From: Phymorhynchus buccinoides
Lineage: Eukaryota; Mollusca; Gastropoda; Neogastropoda; Raphitomidae
Assembly: GCA_017654935.2 (NCBI GenBank)
Contig: CM065698.1
Span: 53,063,499 to 53,127,498, forward strand
DNA: 64,000 nt
Direction: 5' to 3'
In this document: positions 45,201-55,911 of the stretch, piece after piece
How positions within the stretch are numbered: the first letter of the stretch is position 1
Layout of the letters: each line of letters begins with the position of its first letter
The notes under the pieces: model-generated
Told to the model about the DNA's origin: nothing
The model's database searches: none
What the model saw: the letters and a program-made list of their open reading frames with translations, nothing else
Translations under genes and position numbers: made by a program

Positions 45201-46672
45201 TCAGACAAATTGTTAAAGAGAACTTGAAGTTACTTGGAACAGACAGTGCGGTCATTCGTGGCACGGGCGATCGTAGTCAGACACATTGTTAAAGAGAACT
45301 TGAAGTTACTTGGAACAGACAGTGCGGTCATTCGTGGCACAGGCGATCGTAGTCAGACAAATGTTTAAAGAGAACTTGAAGTTACTTGGAACAGACAGTG
45401 CGGTCATTCGTGGCACGGGCGATTGTAGTCAGACACATTGTTAAAGAGAACTTGAAGTTACTTGGAACAGACAGTGCGGTCATTCGTGGCACGGGCGATC
45501 GTAGTCAGACACATTGATAAAAAGAACTTGAAGTTACTTGGAACAGACAGTGCGGTCATTCGTGGCACGGGCGATTGTAGTCAGACACATTGTTAAAGAG
45601 AACTTGAAGTTACTTGGAACAGACTGTGCGGTCATTCGTGGCACGGGCGATTGTAGTCAGACACATTGTTAAAGAGAACTTGAAGTTACTTGGAACAGAC
45701 AGTGCGGTCATTCGTGGCACAGGCGATCGTAGTCAGACACATTGTTAAAGAGAACTTGAAGTTACTTGGAACAGACAGTGCGGTCATTCGTGGCACGGGC
45801 GATCGTAGTCAGACACATTGATAAAGAGAACTTTAAGTTACTTGGAACAGACAGTGCGGTCATTCGTGGCATGGGCGATCGTAGTCAGACACATTGTTAA
45901 AGAGAACTTGAAGTTACTTGGAACAGACAGTGCGGTCATTCGTGGCACGGGCGATCGTAGTCAGACACATTGTTAAAGAGAACTTGAAGTTACTTGGAAC
46001 AGACAGTGCGGTCATTCGTGGCACGGGCGATCGTAGTCAGACACATTGTTAAAGAGAACTTGAAGTTACTTGGAACAGACAGTGCGGTCATTCGTGGCAC
46101 GGGCGATCGTAGTCAGACACATTGATAAAGAGAACTTTAAGTTACTTGGAACAGACAGTGCGGTCATTTGTGGCACGGGCGATCGTAGTCAGACAAATGT
46201 TTAAAGAGAACTTGAAGTTGCTTGGAACACACAGTGCGGTCATTCGTGGCACGGGCGATCGTAGTCAGACACATTGTTAAAGAGAACTTGAAGTTACTTG
46301 GAACAGACAGTGCGGTCATTTGTGGCACGGCCGATCGTAGTCAGACACATTGTTAAAGAGAACTTGAAGTTACTTGGAACAGACAGTGCGGTCATTCGTG
46401 GCACGGGCGATCGTAGTCAGACAAATGTTTAAAGAGAACTTGAAGTTGCTTGGAACACACAGTGCGGTCATTTGTGGCACGGCCGATCGTAGTCAGACAC
46501 ATTGTTAAAGAGAACTTGAAGTTACTTGGAACAGACAGTGCGGTCATTCGTGGCACGGGTGATCGTAGTCAGACACATTGTTAAAGAGAACTTGAAGTTA
46601 CTTGGAACAGACAGTGCGGTCATTCGTGGCACGGCCGATCGTAGTCAGACACATTGTTAAAGAGAACTTGAA
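42256..46672. repeat. 76-bp satellite, about 58 copies
   Basis: Unit AGAGAACTTGAAGTTACTTG, GAACAGACAGTGCGGTCATT, CGTGGCACGGGCGATCGTAG, TCAGACACATTGTTAA (76 bp), carried through 4.4 kb with few mismatches. Recurring variants (GGCATGGCC, GGCTCGGG, ACAAATGTTTAA, ACACACAG) appear in similar successions at different places, which suggests block duplication of several units. It lies in PCBD intron 2 and has no long frame. Confidence 0.98.
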
Positions 46673-47330
46673 AACAATATCACTTTCAAATATTAGAAGA
46701 AGTTTTATTGGGTTAGATAACATAGTATTTTTAAAAGTATATAAAAGTTTGGTCAGACCTCATCTACAATATGGAAATCAGGTCTGGAGTCCGTTTTTAA
46801 AAAGGCAATCGGCAGCATTAGAAAGGTCCAAAGACGAGCAACAAAATTAGTTAAATGCGTTAGTCACCTTGATTACGAACACAGACTAAGGAAGTTGAAA
46901 TTACCATCTCTGAAATATAGAAGAATTCGTGGGGATCTGATAAACACATACAAAATGTTTCACAGTGATAACAATACTAATAAATCTATGTTCCAGCTAA
47001 CAACTGACTCAAGAACCTCTAACAGTGATTTAAAAATACTAACCCAGTATAGCCGAACTAATATTAGAAAAAAAATTCTTTTCTAACAGAGTAACAAAGT
47101 TTTGGAATACTCTTCCTGCACATATTAAACGAGCACAAAATCAAACAAAATTCAAAAACCTTGATAATTACACCAACATCTCAAAACTGCAATATGAGCA
47201 TGACTAAAAGGCAGAATTGAAAAACAAAATGTAAAAACCTCTCGGCTGTGCAAAAGTTCAAACAAAAATGAAAGGACAGTGAAGAGGCCGTGAGGCCTAA
47301 TGTCCTAACTATCTGACCTGACCTGACCTT
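46673..47330 (+). pseudogene. LINE C RT C-terminal fragment with TGACC tail
   Basis: Frames encode ISLSNIRRSFIGLDN, LKVYKSLVRPHLQYGNQVWS, then (shifted) RRATKLVKC, HLDYEHRLRKLKLPSLKYRR, RGDLINTYKMF and RVTKFWNTLPAHIKRAQNQT. This is the C-terminal region of a non-LTR RT of the LVRPHLEYGNQVWSP type. It starts right at the end of the 76-bp satellite. The 3' untranslated part ends ATCTGACCTGACCTGACCTT, a short terminal tandem repeat as found at LINE ends. Confidence 0.85.
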
Positions 47331-47599
47331 CAAGTCAGCGCTTATTTGCCGAAAACAGTGTGCTACAGGTTTTACACAACTTGTGTGCACGTCACATCCA
47401 GTTTGCATACTCCGGTTTGAGTGAAAGCATTTGCCGCTATGGTCGTTTGTTTTGGTAGTCAGACACCACTCAACGATCTTTCCGAACTGCAAATTTTCCA
47501 ATTGTAGTATAGTATAGTATAGTGTGGGACTGCCTCGCGGCTTAATAACCGTCCCTGCGTGGTCTTGCAGGCTGAAAAATAGGATAGTGTGTGGTCAGA
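47331..47599. other. Intronic sequence with TATAG repeats
   Basis: (TATAG)n at about 47506-47523. Otherwise nothing is recognised. Confidence 0.5.
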
Positions 47600-47839
47600 T
47601 TAGAGAGCCCCTAAGCTGCATCACTAAGAGCCACTGTGTTTATCTTTTCAGGCGTTTGGCTTCATGAGCAGAGTGGCCCTAAAAGGCAGACAAGATGGAT
47701 CATCATCATTATATATTGTGATTTAGTAAACCCCAAGGCTCCAGCACTAAGGGCCAATGTTTTATGTTGCAGGCGTTTGGCTTCATGAGCAGAGTGGCCC
47801 TAAAGGCAGACAAGATGGATCATCATCATTATATATTGT
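47600..47839 (+). pseudogene. Two truncated tandem copies of PCBD exon 3
   Basis: Two units of 120-121 bp precede the real exon 3. Each contains an acceptor-like stretch (TATCTTTTCAG or TTATGTTGCAG) followed by the first 46-47 bases of the exon (from 47652 and 47773), coding [18 protein letters not shown], then ATTATATATTGTGATTTAGT instead of CCTGAGTGG. Copy 1 has an extra A in CCTAAAAGG that shifts the frame. Copy 2 is in frame but reaches a TGA five codons later, and there is no donor. If spliced in, either would truncate the protein after the catalytic His pair. Confidence 0.93.
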
Positions 47840-47892
47840 GATTTAGTAAACCCCAAGGCTCCAGCACTAAGGGCCAATGTTTTATGTTGCAG

Positions 47893-47973
47893 GCGTTTGG
47901 CTTCATGAGCAGAGTGGCCCTAAAGGCAGACAAGATGGATCATCATCCTGAGTGGTTCAATGTCTATAACAAG
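47893..47973 (+). CDS. PCBD1: PCBD exon 3 (active-site exon)
   Basis: 81 bp, 27 codons, phase 0, between acceptor TTATGTTGCAG and donor GTATGT. It encodes [18 protein letters not shown] and [17 protein letters not shown] is the signature of the dehydratase; the two His are the known pterin-binding and catalytic residues. The preceding 53 bp belong to the third unit of a local 120-bp tandem repeat, so the acceptor exists in three near copies, of which only this one leads to a complete exon. Confidence 0.96.
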
Positions 47974-48216
47974 GTATGTGCTCTGTTCTTGTTTATTCTC
48001 TCTGTGTGTGTATGTGTGGCAAAGTATATCAGTTAATATATAATTTGCATGTGAAGTTATATATAATTATTAAATTTCCCTGGCTAGGTTAACCTAGGGT
48101 TAGGTTAACCCTAGTAAAGTGGAAGCATAGCATGGTAGGCAAACATTAACTGGAATGTGAAAAAAAAGTGTTTGGGTTCAATCTCCAAAATTTTCTAATA
48201 TCTCATTTCTGTTTAA

Positions 48217-49154
48217 CCCTCTTGTGCCTGACGCTCTGTGCTCTCAATCACCTCTGAAATCCTAACCCAAGGGACGTCACTCCGTACAAAAGGGGGGGTA
48301 GCGTCAGAAAAATAATAAAATAAAATATACCCTACCAGATTTTTTGTTTTTTTTTGTTTTGAATGTGTTGCCGAGATGTCTGTCTGATTTGCAAAATGAA
48401 TTTCAAGATGTTATGGGGATGCATGGCTCCACAAAAAAAATCAAAATGCCAAAGTGTAGTCGCAAACTGCATTCACTAGTCATTCACTGCCTACTTTTGC
48501 AGACTGTTGAAGCCTAACTCGCCCTAACTTGGGCTAAGACGACTGAAACGGAAATGTAGATCAAAATCATTCACTTACCCTTTCACTTCACGATCTTATA
48601 ATTACTATCTTTCACCAAAAAAAGAATTTTCATCGCTGTCATCACTCGGTGGATGCAATAACGACTCGTCATCCATGATGTAAAAGTCGGGAAAATGCCG
48701 ATGTCAGTAACACGACTTCAAAAATTCGCATCGATCGAACAAACACAAGCTCGCCGCCGAAATAGGTCAGAATACACTCCTTACTCATCACTTCGCGATC
48801 TCATAAGTCCCATATTTCACAAAAATAGGACTATTCATTGCTTTCCTCAGTCAATGGACGCCATAACTGTTCGTCATCCATATTGGAAAAATCGCGAAAA
48901 TGCCGAAGTCGGTCACTAATTTTCAAAAATTCATATCTTTCAAACCAATCGGCCTAGAAGCCATTGCAAGCAACAGGACGGAAGTGTAATCCATAGCGAA
49001 AGCGAGGCTGAAGCGCTCACGTGACTGCCATGTGATAGAAACAAAATGGAAGCGCCCTAACCGGCCACGTGGAATCCGTACGTTCCCGAACGTTCTAGAC
49101 GTTTCCGATCCGATTTTTTTTTGAACGTTCACGACCGTTCACCGCACAAGAGAG
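48217..49154. mobile_element. piggyBac-like non-autonomous element in intron 3
   Basis: 938 bp between TTAA duplications (48213-48216 and 49155-49158). Ends are CCCTCTTGTGC and GCACAAGAGAG. TTAA target sites and C-rich short TIRs are typical of piggyBac. Inside are two diverged direct repeats of about 190 bp (TTCACTTCACGATCTTATAA versus TCACTTCGCGATCTCATAAG, CTCGTCATCCAT versus TTCGTCATCCAT). No transposase frame. Confidence 0.72.
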
Positions 49155-49290
49155 TTAAATAAATCAGGATAAGACTTTTTTAATGCTGCATGTTTACAAA
49201 GCATCTGCTACATTGTATTTTGGTTGTTTTTATGTTGACCAAAGTTTGACAGTGATAATCCCATTTCTGCTTTGGTTATTTTTGTTATAT

Positions 49291-50257
49291 GTTAAATGCA
49301 CCTGCAAACCCCAAGTTAATCATCTGATTGGAAATAAGTGTTAAAATGCAAACCCCAAGTTAATCATCTGATTGGAAATAAGTGTTAAATGCAAACCCCA
49401 AGTTAATCATCTGATTGGAAATAAGTGTTAAATGCACCTGCAAACCCCAAGTTAATCATCTGATTGGAAATAAGTGTTAAATGCAAACCCCAAGTTAATC
49501 ATCTGATTGGAAATAAGTGTTAAATGCAAACCCCAAGTTAATCATCTGATTGGAAATAAGTGTTAAATGCACCTGCAAACCCCAAGTTAATCATCTGATT
49601 GGAAATAAGTGTTAAATGCAAACCCCAAGTTAATCATCTGATTGGAAATAAGTGTTAAAATGCAAACCCCAAGTTAATCATCTGATTGGAAATAAGTGTT
49701 AAATGCACCTGCAAACCCCAAGTTAATCATCTGATTGGAAATAAGTGTTAAATGCAAACCCCAAGTTAATCATCTGATTGGAAATAAGTGTTAAATGCAC
49801 CTGCAAACCCCAAGTTAATCATCTGATTGGACATAAGTGTTAAATGCACCTGCAAACCCCAAGTTAATCATCTGATTGGAAGTAAGTGTTAAATGCACCT
49901 GCAAACCCCAAGTTAATCATCTGATTGGAAATAAGTGTTAAATGCAAACCCCAAGTTAATCATCTGATTGGAAATAAGTGTTAAATGCAAACCCCAAGTT
50001 AATCATCTGATTGGAAATAAGTGTTAAATGCAAACCCCAAGTTAATCATCTGATTGGAAATAAGTGTTAAATGCAAACCCCAAGTTAATCATCTGATTGG
50101 AAGTAAGTGTTAAATGCACCTGCAAACCCCAAGTTAATCATCTGATTGGAAATAAGTGTTAAATGCAAACCCCAAGTTAATCATCTGATTGGACATAAGT
50201 GTTAAATGCACCTGCAAACCCCAAGTTAATCATCTGATTGGAAATAAGTGTTAAATG
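49291..50257. repeat. 43/49-bp minisatellite in PCBD intron 3
   Basis: About 21 units of GCAAACCCCAAGTTAATCAT plus CTGATTGGAAATAAGTGTTAAAT (43 bp), with or without GCACCT (49 bp). It ends 66 bp before the exon 4 acceptor. Confidence 0.97.
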
Positions 50258-50323
50258 GTCTTTTATATTGATCACAGAACTGGTGTTTTCAAAAGTAGAT
50301 ATTTTTGTGTTTTCTTTTCTCAG

Positions 50324-50425
50324 GTACAGATCACTCTCAGCTCGCACGACGTCAAAGGACTATCCACAAGGGACGTCACTCTGGCCACCTTCATCGAGGA
50401 GGCGGCCAAGCCCTGGGCCAAGTAG
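50324..50425 (+). CDS. PCBD1: PCBD exon 4 (terminal exon)
   Basis: 102 bp including TAG at 50423-50425, after acceptor TTTCTTTTCTCAG. It encodes VQITLSSHDVKGLSTRD, VTLATFIEEAA and KPWAK. The ITLSxH motif supplies the third active-site His; GLSxRDxxLAxFIE is the conserved C-terminal helix region. Compared with vertebrate PCBD1, KVHIT is KVQIT and the C-terminus ends KPWAK. Joined with exons 2 and 3 the frame is continuous (46+27+33 residues). Confidence 0.96.
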   Translation, partial: VQITLSSHDVKGLSTRDVTLATFIEEAAKPWAK

Positions 50426-50672
50426 GATCACAGTCTTGGGCCCATGGGCCTACAGTTATAAGGTGTACCCATGCTGGGCCATCACAGTTTTTGTAGGGGC
50501 TTTGTTGTGGATGTTTGGTGTGTTAGGAAAGTAGGAATTGATGTTAGTGGAAAATAATCTGTTTTGACAGTGAAATGTTGAAAGTGTACCTTCCCAAAAT
50601 GACAACATTTTTCTCTATCAAACTGGAAAGGATTTCTTCTTGCAAGATTAGGTATTCGTACTAAAAAATAAA
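50426..50672 (+). other. PCBD 3' untranslated region, poly(A) signal
   Basis: Non-coding after the stop. AATAAA at 50667-50672 is the first canonical polyadenylation hexamer downstream; the actual cleavage site is not visible from sequence. Confidence 0.65.
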
Positions 50673-51304
50673 GAGCCTAGTTGTTTTTAATGGTGTGATT
50701 CAGGCTGTTTTTTGATGAAAAAAGAGAGTAAAAGACGATATTCCAAAGAACAATATTGCAGCCTTGCGCTGGGCCTTGGAGTTAGCGGTGTGATAGCAAT
50801 GCCGTGGTATGCCCGCGAAGATGGCACAGAAAGGGAAATAGTGTGGCCTATTTTTGCGAAACATCTTCTAAGCTTTGATCACTGAAAAAATGCAATGCAA
50901 GTTCAAGGGGAGGGGGATTAAATTACTTCTAGACACATTATAAACTATTTCAGATGACATAACTTCTAGGCACTGTGAATAAAAGTCAAAATGTAAGCAT
51001 CTACTGCATAGTTTGAGCTCTTTTTTTTAATTTTGTGCATAGATTATAAGAGGATATACAAAATAACTTTATTATGCAATTTCAGTATTTCCAAACTTTC
51101 TGAGTTTCTGTCTTTTTTATAGGCCAAGTGTTACTGACGTTGAACTGAAAGCAGTTAATTTGTGAACATTGAGTTTGGGCAAGCAGTTTGTGCTGAATTA
51201 TGAGCGATGTTGTGAGAATGCCTCTTTTGCTTGTAAATCAGCTGGGTAGATTTGGACAAAGACAAAACTAACAATCAAACATTCTTAGCATCAGATAGAT
51301 GGTG
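50673..51304. other. Intergenic sequence, nothing recognised
   Basis: AT-rich, no frame or repeat of note. Confidence 0.5.
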
Positions 51305-52457
51305 GTGTGTTTTGTGTGTTGCTGTGTGTTGTTTGCTGGCTGTATAGTCTCCATTCCAGTATAATGGTGGTAGCCTTGTTGCTGTGTGTTGTTTGCTGGC
51401 TGTATAGTCTCCATTCCAGTATAATGGTGGTAGCCTTGTTTTGTGTGTTGCTGTGTGTTGTTTGCTGGCTGTATAGTCTCCATTCCAGTATAATGGTGGT
51501 AGCCTTGTTGCTGTGTGTTGCTGTGTGTTGTTTGCTGGCTGTATAGTCTCCATTCCAGTGTAATGGTGGTAGCCTTGTTTTGTGTGTTGTTTGCTGGCTA
51601 TATAGTCTCCATTCCAGTATAATGGTGGTAGCCTTGTTGCTGTGTGTTGCTGTGTGTTGTTTGCTGGCTGTATAGTCTCCATTCCAGTATAATGGTGGTA
51701 GCCTTGTTGCTGTGTGTTGTTTGCTGGCTGTATAGTCTCCATTCCAGTATAATGTTGGTAGCCTTGTTGCTGTGTGTTGTTTGCTGGCTGTATAGTCTCC
51801 ATTCCAGTATAATGGTGGTAGCCTTGTTGCTGTGTGTTGTTTGCTGGCTGTATAGTCTCCATTCCAGTATAATGGTGGTAGCCTTGTTTTGTGTGTTGCT
51901 GTGTGTTGTTTGCTGGCTGTATAGTCTCCATTCCAGTGTAATGGTGGTAGCCTTGTTTTGTGTGTTGTTTGCTGGTTATATAGTCTCCATTCCAGTATAA
52001 TGGTGGTAGCCTTGTTTTGTGTGTTGCTGTGTGTTGTTTGCTGGCTGTATAGTCTCCATTCCAGTATAATGGTGGTAGCCTTGTTTTGTGTGTTGCTGTG
52101 TGTTGTTTGCTGGCTGTATAGTCTCCATTCCAGTATAATGGTGGTAGCCTTGTTTTGTGTGTTGCTGTGTGTTGTTTGCTGGCTGTATAGTCTCCATTCC
52201 AGTATAATGGTGGTAGCCTTGTTTTGTGTGTTGCTGTGTGTTGTTTGCTGGCTGTATAGTCGCCATTCCAGTATAATGGTGGTAGCCTTGTTTTGTGTGT
52301 TGATGTGTGTTGTTTGCTGGCTGTATAGTCTCCATTCCAGTATAATGGTGGTAGCCTTGTTTTGTGTGTTGCTGTGTGTTGTTTGCTGGCTGTATAGTCT
52401 CCATTCCAGTATAATGGTGGTAGCCTTGTTTTGTGTGTTGCTGTGTGTTGTTTGCTG
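51305..52457. repeat. 60/69-bp minisatellite
   Basis: About 17-18 units with GCTGGCTGTATAGTCTCCAT, TCCAGTATAATGGTGGTAGC and TGCTGTGTGTTG; longer units add TTTTGTGTG. A degenerate piece (GCTATATAATCTCCATTCCA) continues at 55159, so the next element is inserted inside the last unit. Multiples of three keep frames open on both strands without coding meaning. Confidence 0.97.
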
Positions 52458-52462
52458 GCTAT

Positions 52463-55158
52463 TGTGACGAGGGAATGAGCTAACGGCTAAGTCTCTAGGG
52501 GTAGACTTTTAGATTGTTAAATTTTCGATGAGAAAAGTTTCCTTTACCCCACTTCTCTGAGGTGAGCAACTTTCCCGGCCCCTTTTCATCTAATACATTT
52601 ATGTTTTTGCCCGGGTTCTGGCTCGTATGAATGAATGAAATACAAGTGGTAGATTTGCTCTAAATGACAGACAGAGAGAAGTAGATTTTTACATGAAAAT
52701 TACAAAACTTCCACTCTCATCAGTTTGACCAAAAGGTTCAGAATTATTTGTACACTTGTATTTTATTTACTCACAAATCTGCATAGCAAAGTATGCAGCA
52801 ATAAGAAAAGCAGCTCAATGGCGCCAAAACAAAATATGAATGAAAAAACAATGAAGTCCAAAAGGATTATACAAGACTAAAAGGTTAGCCCCAAGCCGGA
52901 AGGGTAACTAATATTATCAAGTGTCCTTGGTTCCAGTTAGTGTTCTTTGCACTGTCTTAGGGACTTAGCTGTGTTAAAGTTCCTCCGTAGGGATCGGCGA
53001 GTGCTGGGGTGACTAGGCTTGCCCTTCAGGTGAGGGTAGTTCCCAGTCGTTCTGGTTGAGGCGTCGCCGGATGGCACGGCACAGGAGTGGTCTCCTCACG
53101 GATTCTGGGTGCGGTGGCGTCTTAGCGACGGCACCATCTTCTTGCTTGTGAGTCAGGGTTTGAACGTCCTGACAACGATGCCCTGCTGTAAATAACAGGA
53201 GAATATGGGTGTAGATCTCTATGGATTAGAGATAATGGGCTTCAGCCGGCAGGGAATTAGTGGATCCCAATCAGCTAGAAGGACGCCCTTGTACAATAGC
53301 ACTATGACAGATAACCTGAATTTCAGTTACCAAACTGAAATAAAACATGACATGTGTACTAGAATCAACTGTTATGATTCAGTAACCCAAGCCAGCAAAT
53401 ATCACTCTCAGTCCAACACTTGGAAAGGAATGTAATCAAAAGCTGCAAGTTTGCAACCACACACATACACATAGATAAACAAAAGTACTAGGAGGCATAG
53501 AATCCGGTTCTTGTACCAAAAGAGTTAAAGTCAAAATCAAAATCAAGAATGAATAAGTGCACATAATTAGAACAGCATGTTTACCCATTATTTCCACTGA
53601 CACCTCTACTACTTATTCAACATGGAACATAAGATCCAGATCAAAGATAGAATCAAACAAAAACAAATCTCCATCAAGAATTTTACACCCCAGCCACATT
53701 CAATTGTACTCACGAGTTGGGCTAATACTACTAGTAATAGTATGACTGGCAGGCAACAGCAGAGGGTTTGTTCCTACAGTGTTGACCCAGCCACATTCAA
53801 TAGTACTCACGAGTTGGGCTAATACTACTAGTAATAGTATGACTGGCAGGTAACAGCAGAGGGTTTGTTCCTACAGTGTTGACCCAGCCACATTCAATAG
53901 TACTCACGAGTTGGGCTAATACTACTAGTAATAGTATGACTGGCAGGCAACAGCAGAGGGTTTGTTCCTACAGTGTTGACCCAGCCACATTCAATAGTAC
54001 TCACGAGTTGGGCTAATACTACTAGTAATAGTATGACTGGCAGGTAACAGCAGAGGGTTTGTTCCTACAGTGTTGACTCAGCCACATTCAATATTACTTA
54101 CGAGTTGGGCTAATACTACTAGTAATAGTATGACTGGCAGGTAACAGCAGAGGGTTTGTTCCTACAGTGTTGACTCAGCCACATTCAATAGTACTCACGA
54201 GTTGGGCTAATAATACTAGTAATAGTATGACTGGCAGGTAACAGCAGAGGGTTTGTTCCTACAGTGTTGACCCAGCCACATTCAATAGTACTTACGAGTT
54301 GGGCTAATAATACTAGTAATAGTATGACTGGCAGGTAACAGCAGAGGGTTTGTTCCTACAGTGTTGACCCAGCCACATTCAATAGTACTTACGAGTTGGG
54401 CTAATAATACTAGTAATAGTATGACTGGCAGGTAACAGCAGAGGGTTTGTTCCTACAGTGTTGACCCAGCCACATTCAATAGTACTTACGAGTTGGCTAA
54501 TAATACTAGTAATAGTATGACTGGCAGGTAACAGCAGAGGGTTTGTTCCTACAGTGTTGACTCAGCCACATTCAATAGTACTTACGAGTTGGGCTAATAA
54601 TACTAGTAATAGTATGACTGGCAGGTAACAGCAGAGGGTTTGTTCCTACAGTGTTGACCCAGCCACATTCAATAGTACTCACGAGTTGGGCTAATACTAC
54701 TAGTAATAGTATGACTGGCAGGTAACAGCAGAGGGTTTGTTCCTACAGTGTTGACTCAGCCAGGTTTGAGAAGAGAATGCTATAAGTTTTTGCCTCCAAC
54801 TATGCATTTCCCTACTTGATTTCAAATTCATTGGTTATTAGGAGAAGACAAGAAGGAATGTGACAGATCACGCGCACTAGTTTAAACAGTGACGTCACAT
54901 GTCTGTCGCTGTCAGCATCACATGCCTAAGTTCCTGCAGCGCCTGACGCTGCGTGTCAAGACCGCGTGATCGGGGAGGAAATATGTGGATGAAAGAGATG
55001 CAGCCTGGAATCGGTGAATTGTTTGATGTCACACGATTGCAATTAAAGTGGCGGGGGTGGCGTAATCAAAGAGTGGCAGGCCGGAATAGTAGGGTGGGGT
55101 GGGGGGGTGGGCTGGGTGTAGAGAAGAAAGTGGGTCGTGCATGACACACCCCGTCACA
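52463..55158. mobile_element. 2.7-kb TG...CA element with 5-bp TSD
   Basis: Begins TGTGACGAGG and ends CCCCGTCACA. It is flanked by GCTAT on both sides (52458-52462 and 55159-55163), and the interrupted minisatellite unit resumes across it. TG...CA ends plus a 5-bp duplication are the hallmark of an LTR retrotransposon or solo LTR, and TGTGACG starts are seen in Ty3-like LTRs. The short terminal inverted match would also fit a DNA element. No gag, protease, RT or integrase frame is visible. It carries an 11-copy 97-bp minisatellite. Confidence 0.65.
53691..54763. repeat. 97-bp minisatellite inside the TG...CA element
   Basis: About 11 units with CAGCCACATTCAATAGTACT, CACGAGTTGGGCTAATA, CTACTAGTAATAGTATGACT and AGCAGAGGGTTTGTTCCTAC. 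Confidence 0.97.
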
Positions 55159-55195
55159 GCTATATAATCTCCATTCCAATATAATCATTCTGTTA

Positions 55196-55355
55196 CCCCT
55201 TCGCTGCCGCCTACTACTTGCGCATGCGCCGCCAGCTTACCATGCGATTTTTGACCGCGGCAATATCGCTACTTAGTGGCGACATATATATACGTCGGTG
55301 GCAAGTACTGAAGCGCTATAGAGGACGTATATATACGTCATGGGCAGCGAAGGGG
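55196..55355. mobile_element. 160-bp piggyBac-like MITE
   Basis: Ends CCCCTTCGCTGCC and GGCAGCGAAGGGG, with TTA on the left and TTAA on the right. The interior has GACATATATATACGTC and GACGTATATATACGTC, nearly self-complementary blocks. Non-coding. Confidence 0.68.
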
Positions 55356-55359
55356 TTAA

Positions 55360-55911
55360 TGTTACATACTTTCCTTTGCATAAGATCATTGTCTAAAATT
55401 ATTTGTAACAAGTTTCAATCATGGCAACTTTGTGACAACTTGCTTTTTTTTTTAGGTAGTACTTAATGTTCTAAATTTATTAACTTTAATTTTGTGTGCT
55501 TTTGTATCATATTCTCTGACAGTGTTGAACAGATAATAGTAAGGAAGAATGCTAGTGGAAATCATGCTGAATTTGTACTGATTGTGTTAAATAATTAAAC
55601 CTTTTAGTCGAAGCACATTATTTTAATTTAATCAGCCCAAGATATAGGAGTTTGCCTCAATATTATTGTCATATTACTATATTATTGTAACATCATTATA
55701 TTATTGGAGCAATCTTATTACTACTATTTGATCATTTTACAATGTTATTGTATTATTGGAACACATACAACTGATACATTCCAGTGTGTGTGTGTGTTTA
55801 TTTGTTGCATTATTTTCTATCAAATGTTGCCAAAACAGATGCACTTTGTTCTCCCTTGTGCTCTGAAAACCGCTGATTTTTTTAATAATATTTGTCTCTA
55901 GTAGACATCAA
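55360..55911. other. AT-rich intergenic sequence
   Basis: Includes ATTATTGT-type degenerate repeats at 55665-55760. No gene seen. Confidence 0.5.

Noticed and set aside
42256..46672. Centromeric satellite
   Set aside because: Only 4.4 kb, inside a gene's intron, and flanked by unique exons.
47181..47501. 106-codon minus-strand frame
   Set aside because: Overlaps the LINE C 3' end and unremarkable intron; no domain.
48695..49132. Short frames inside the piggyBac-like element as transposase remnants
   Set aside because: No DDD/DDE context or similarity visible; they arise from the internal direct repeats.
51275..52467. Long frames over the 60/69-bp minisatellite
   Set aside because: Open on both strands purely by periodicity; no signal of coding.
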